From the IMG/VR virus record IMGVR_UViG_3300027733_000097, positions 1 to 40,146 of that record: a DNA stretch of 40,146 nt; one strand, 5' to 3'. Numbering within the stretch: the first letter of the stretch is position 1; each line of letters starts with the position of its first letter. Shown here piece by piece: positions 40,062 through 40,146 of the stretch. The translations under genes and the position numbers were made by a program. Under the pieces are notes generated by a model. That model was given only the letters and a program-made list of their open reading frames with translations, was not told where the DNA came from and did not search any database. Source of the stretch: a virus.

Positions 40062-40146
40062 AAATTGTTTGTTTTTAATGGTTTAAGCTTCGTTTATCTG
40101 CAGTGCGAAAACCTAGGCGAGCTGCAGGCTGTAGGTGCGTCCTCCG
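40062..40146 (-). promoter_or_regulatory. upstream region of the minus-strand early operon
   Basis: The window ends 85 nt upstream of the gene at 40061. The part next to the ATG is AT-rich (CATTAAAAACAAACAATTT on the minus strand), and the outer part is GC-rich with CCTAGG and CTGCAG palindromes. A promoter for the minus-strand operon would be expected here or beyond the window end. No consensus pair is convincing. Confidence 0.3.

Noticed and set aside
1-40146. tRNA or rRNA genes
   Set aside because: I saw no cloverleaf with a GTTCRANNC-type arm in gene gaps and no rRNA-like segment; a tRNA search program would be decisive.
1-40146. Terminal redundancy or cohesive ends at the window limits
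   Set aside because: The first and last bases share no direct repeat that I can see, and raw reads would be needed to find ends.

Overview
The window looks like a nearly complete or complete genome of a tailed double-stranded DNA phage, most likely a siphovirus. It has a lambda-like packaging and head module, a tail module with a tape measure gene, receptor-binding genes, a lysis cassette and a replication/recombination module, all in the order usual for phages. I see no rRNA, no tRNA and no recognisable integrase. The host cannot be named from sequence alone. Most starts lack a Shine-Dalgarno sequence and are preceded by AT-rich runs such as TTTAGATTATG. That is typical of Bacteroidota and some other phyla with weak Shine-Dalgarno use, so a host of that kind is an inference only. 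The genetic code appears standard (TAA, TAG and TGA all serve as stops).

Layout. 1-171: leader with a hairpin and short repeats. 172-6639 (+): small terminase, GpA-type large terminase, a gpW-like candidate, portal, S49 protease, scaffold-like coiled coil and major capsid protein. 6641-15151 (+): head-tail connectors, two paralogous tail-tube candidates, tail assembly chaperone genes joined by a predicted -1 frameshift, a short tape measure protein and several tail proteins. 15148-24003 (+): adhesion region with two collagen-like proteins, a glycine-rich fibre protein, a lectin-like protein and a 57-residue accessory protein. 24000-25841 (+): small membrane proteins, a lipoprotein in an overlapping frame and a muramidase. 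25893-27041 (+): a GT4-like glycosyltransferase. 26947-32551 (-): an accessory and recombination operon with a stop-interrupted gene, a TGT/DpdA-like protein, a PP-loop ATPase, a MazG-like protein, a C5-cytosine methyltransferase, a RecT-like candidate and a RecE-like exonuclease. 32629-37141 (+), divergent: HTH protein, SF2 helicase, VRR-NUC nuclease and primase-helicase. 37123-40061 (-): an early region of small genes, closed by a strong terminator, with repeated regulatory blocks and a 4-bp periodic tract.

How it fits together. The minus-strand operons and the divergent replication operon are probably early genes. The long plus-strand run from terS to lysis is probably late. The group TGT-like protein, PP-loop ATPase and C5 methyltransferase suggests that the phage modifies its own DNA. 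The clearest new observations are: a complete -1 frameshift signal (slippery heptamer, 7-nt spacer, 12-bp stem) in the tail chaperone genes; a TGCAAAC repeat cluster between terS and terL; a two-block repeat found in two early intergenic regions; and a gene interrupted by one in-frame stop whose 3' end reappears as a remnant about 1 kb away.
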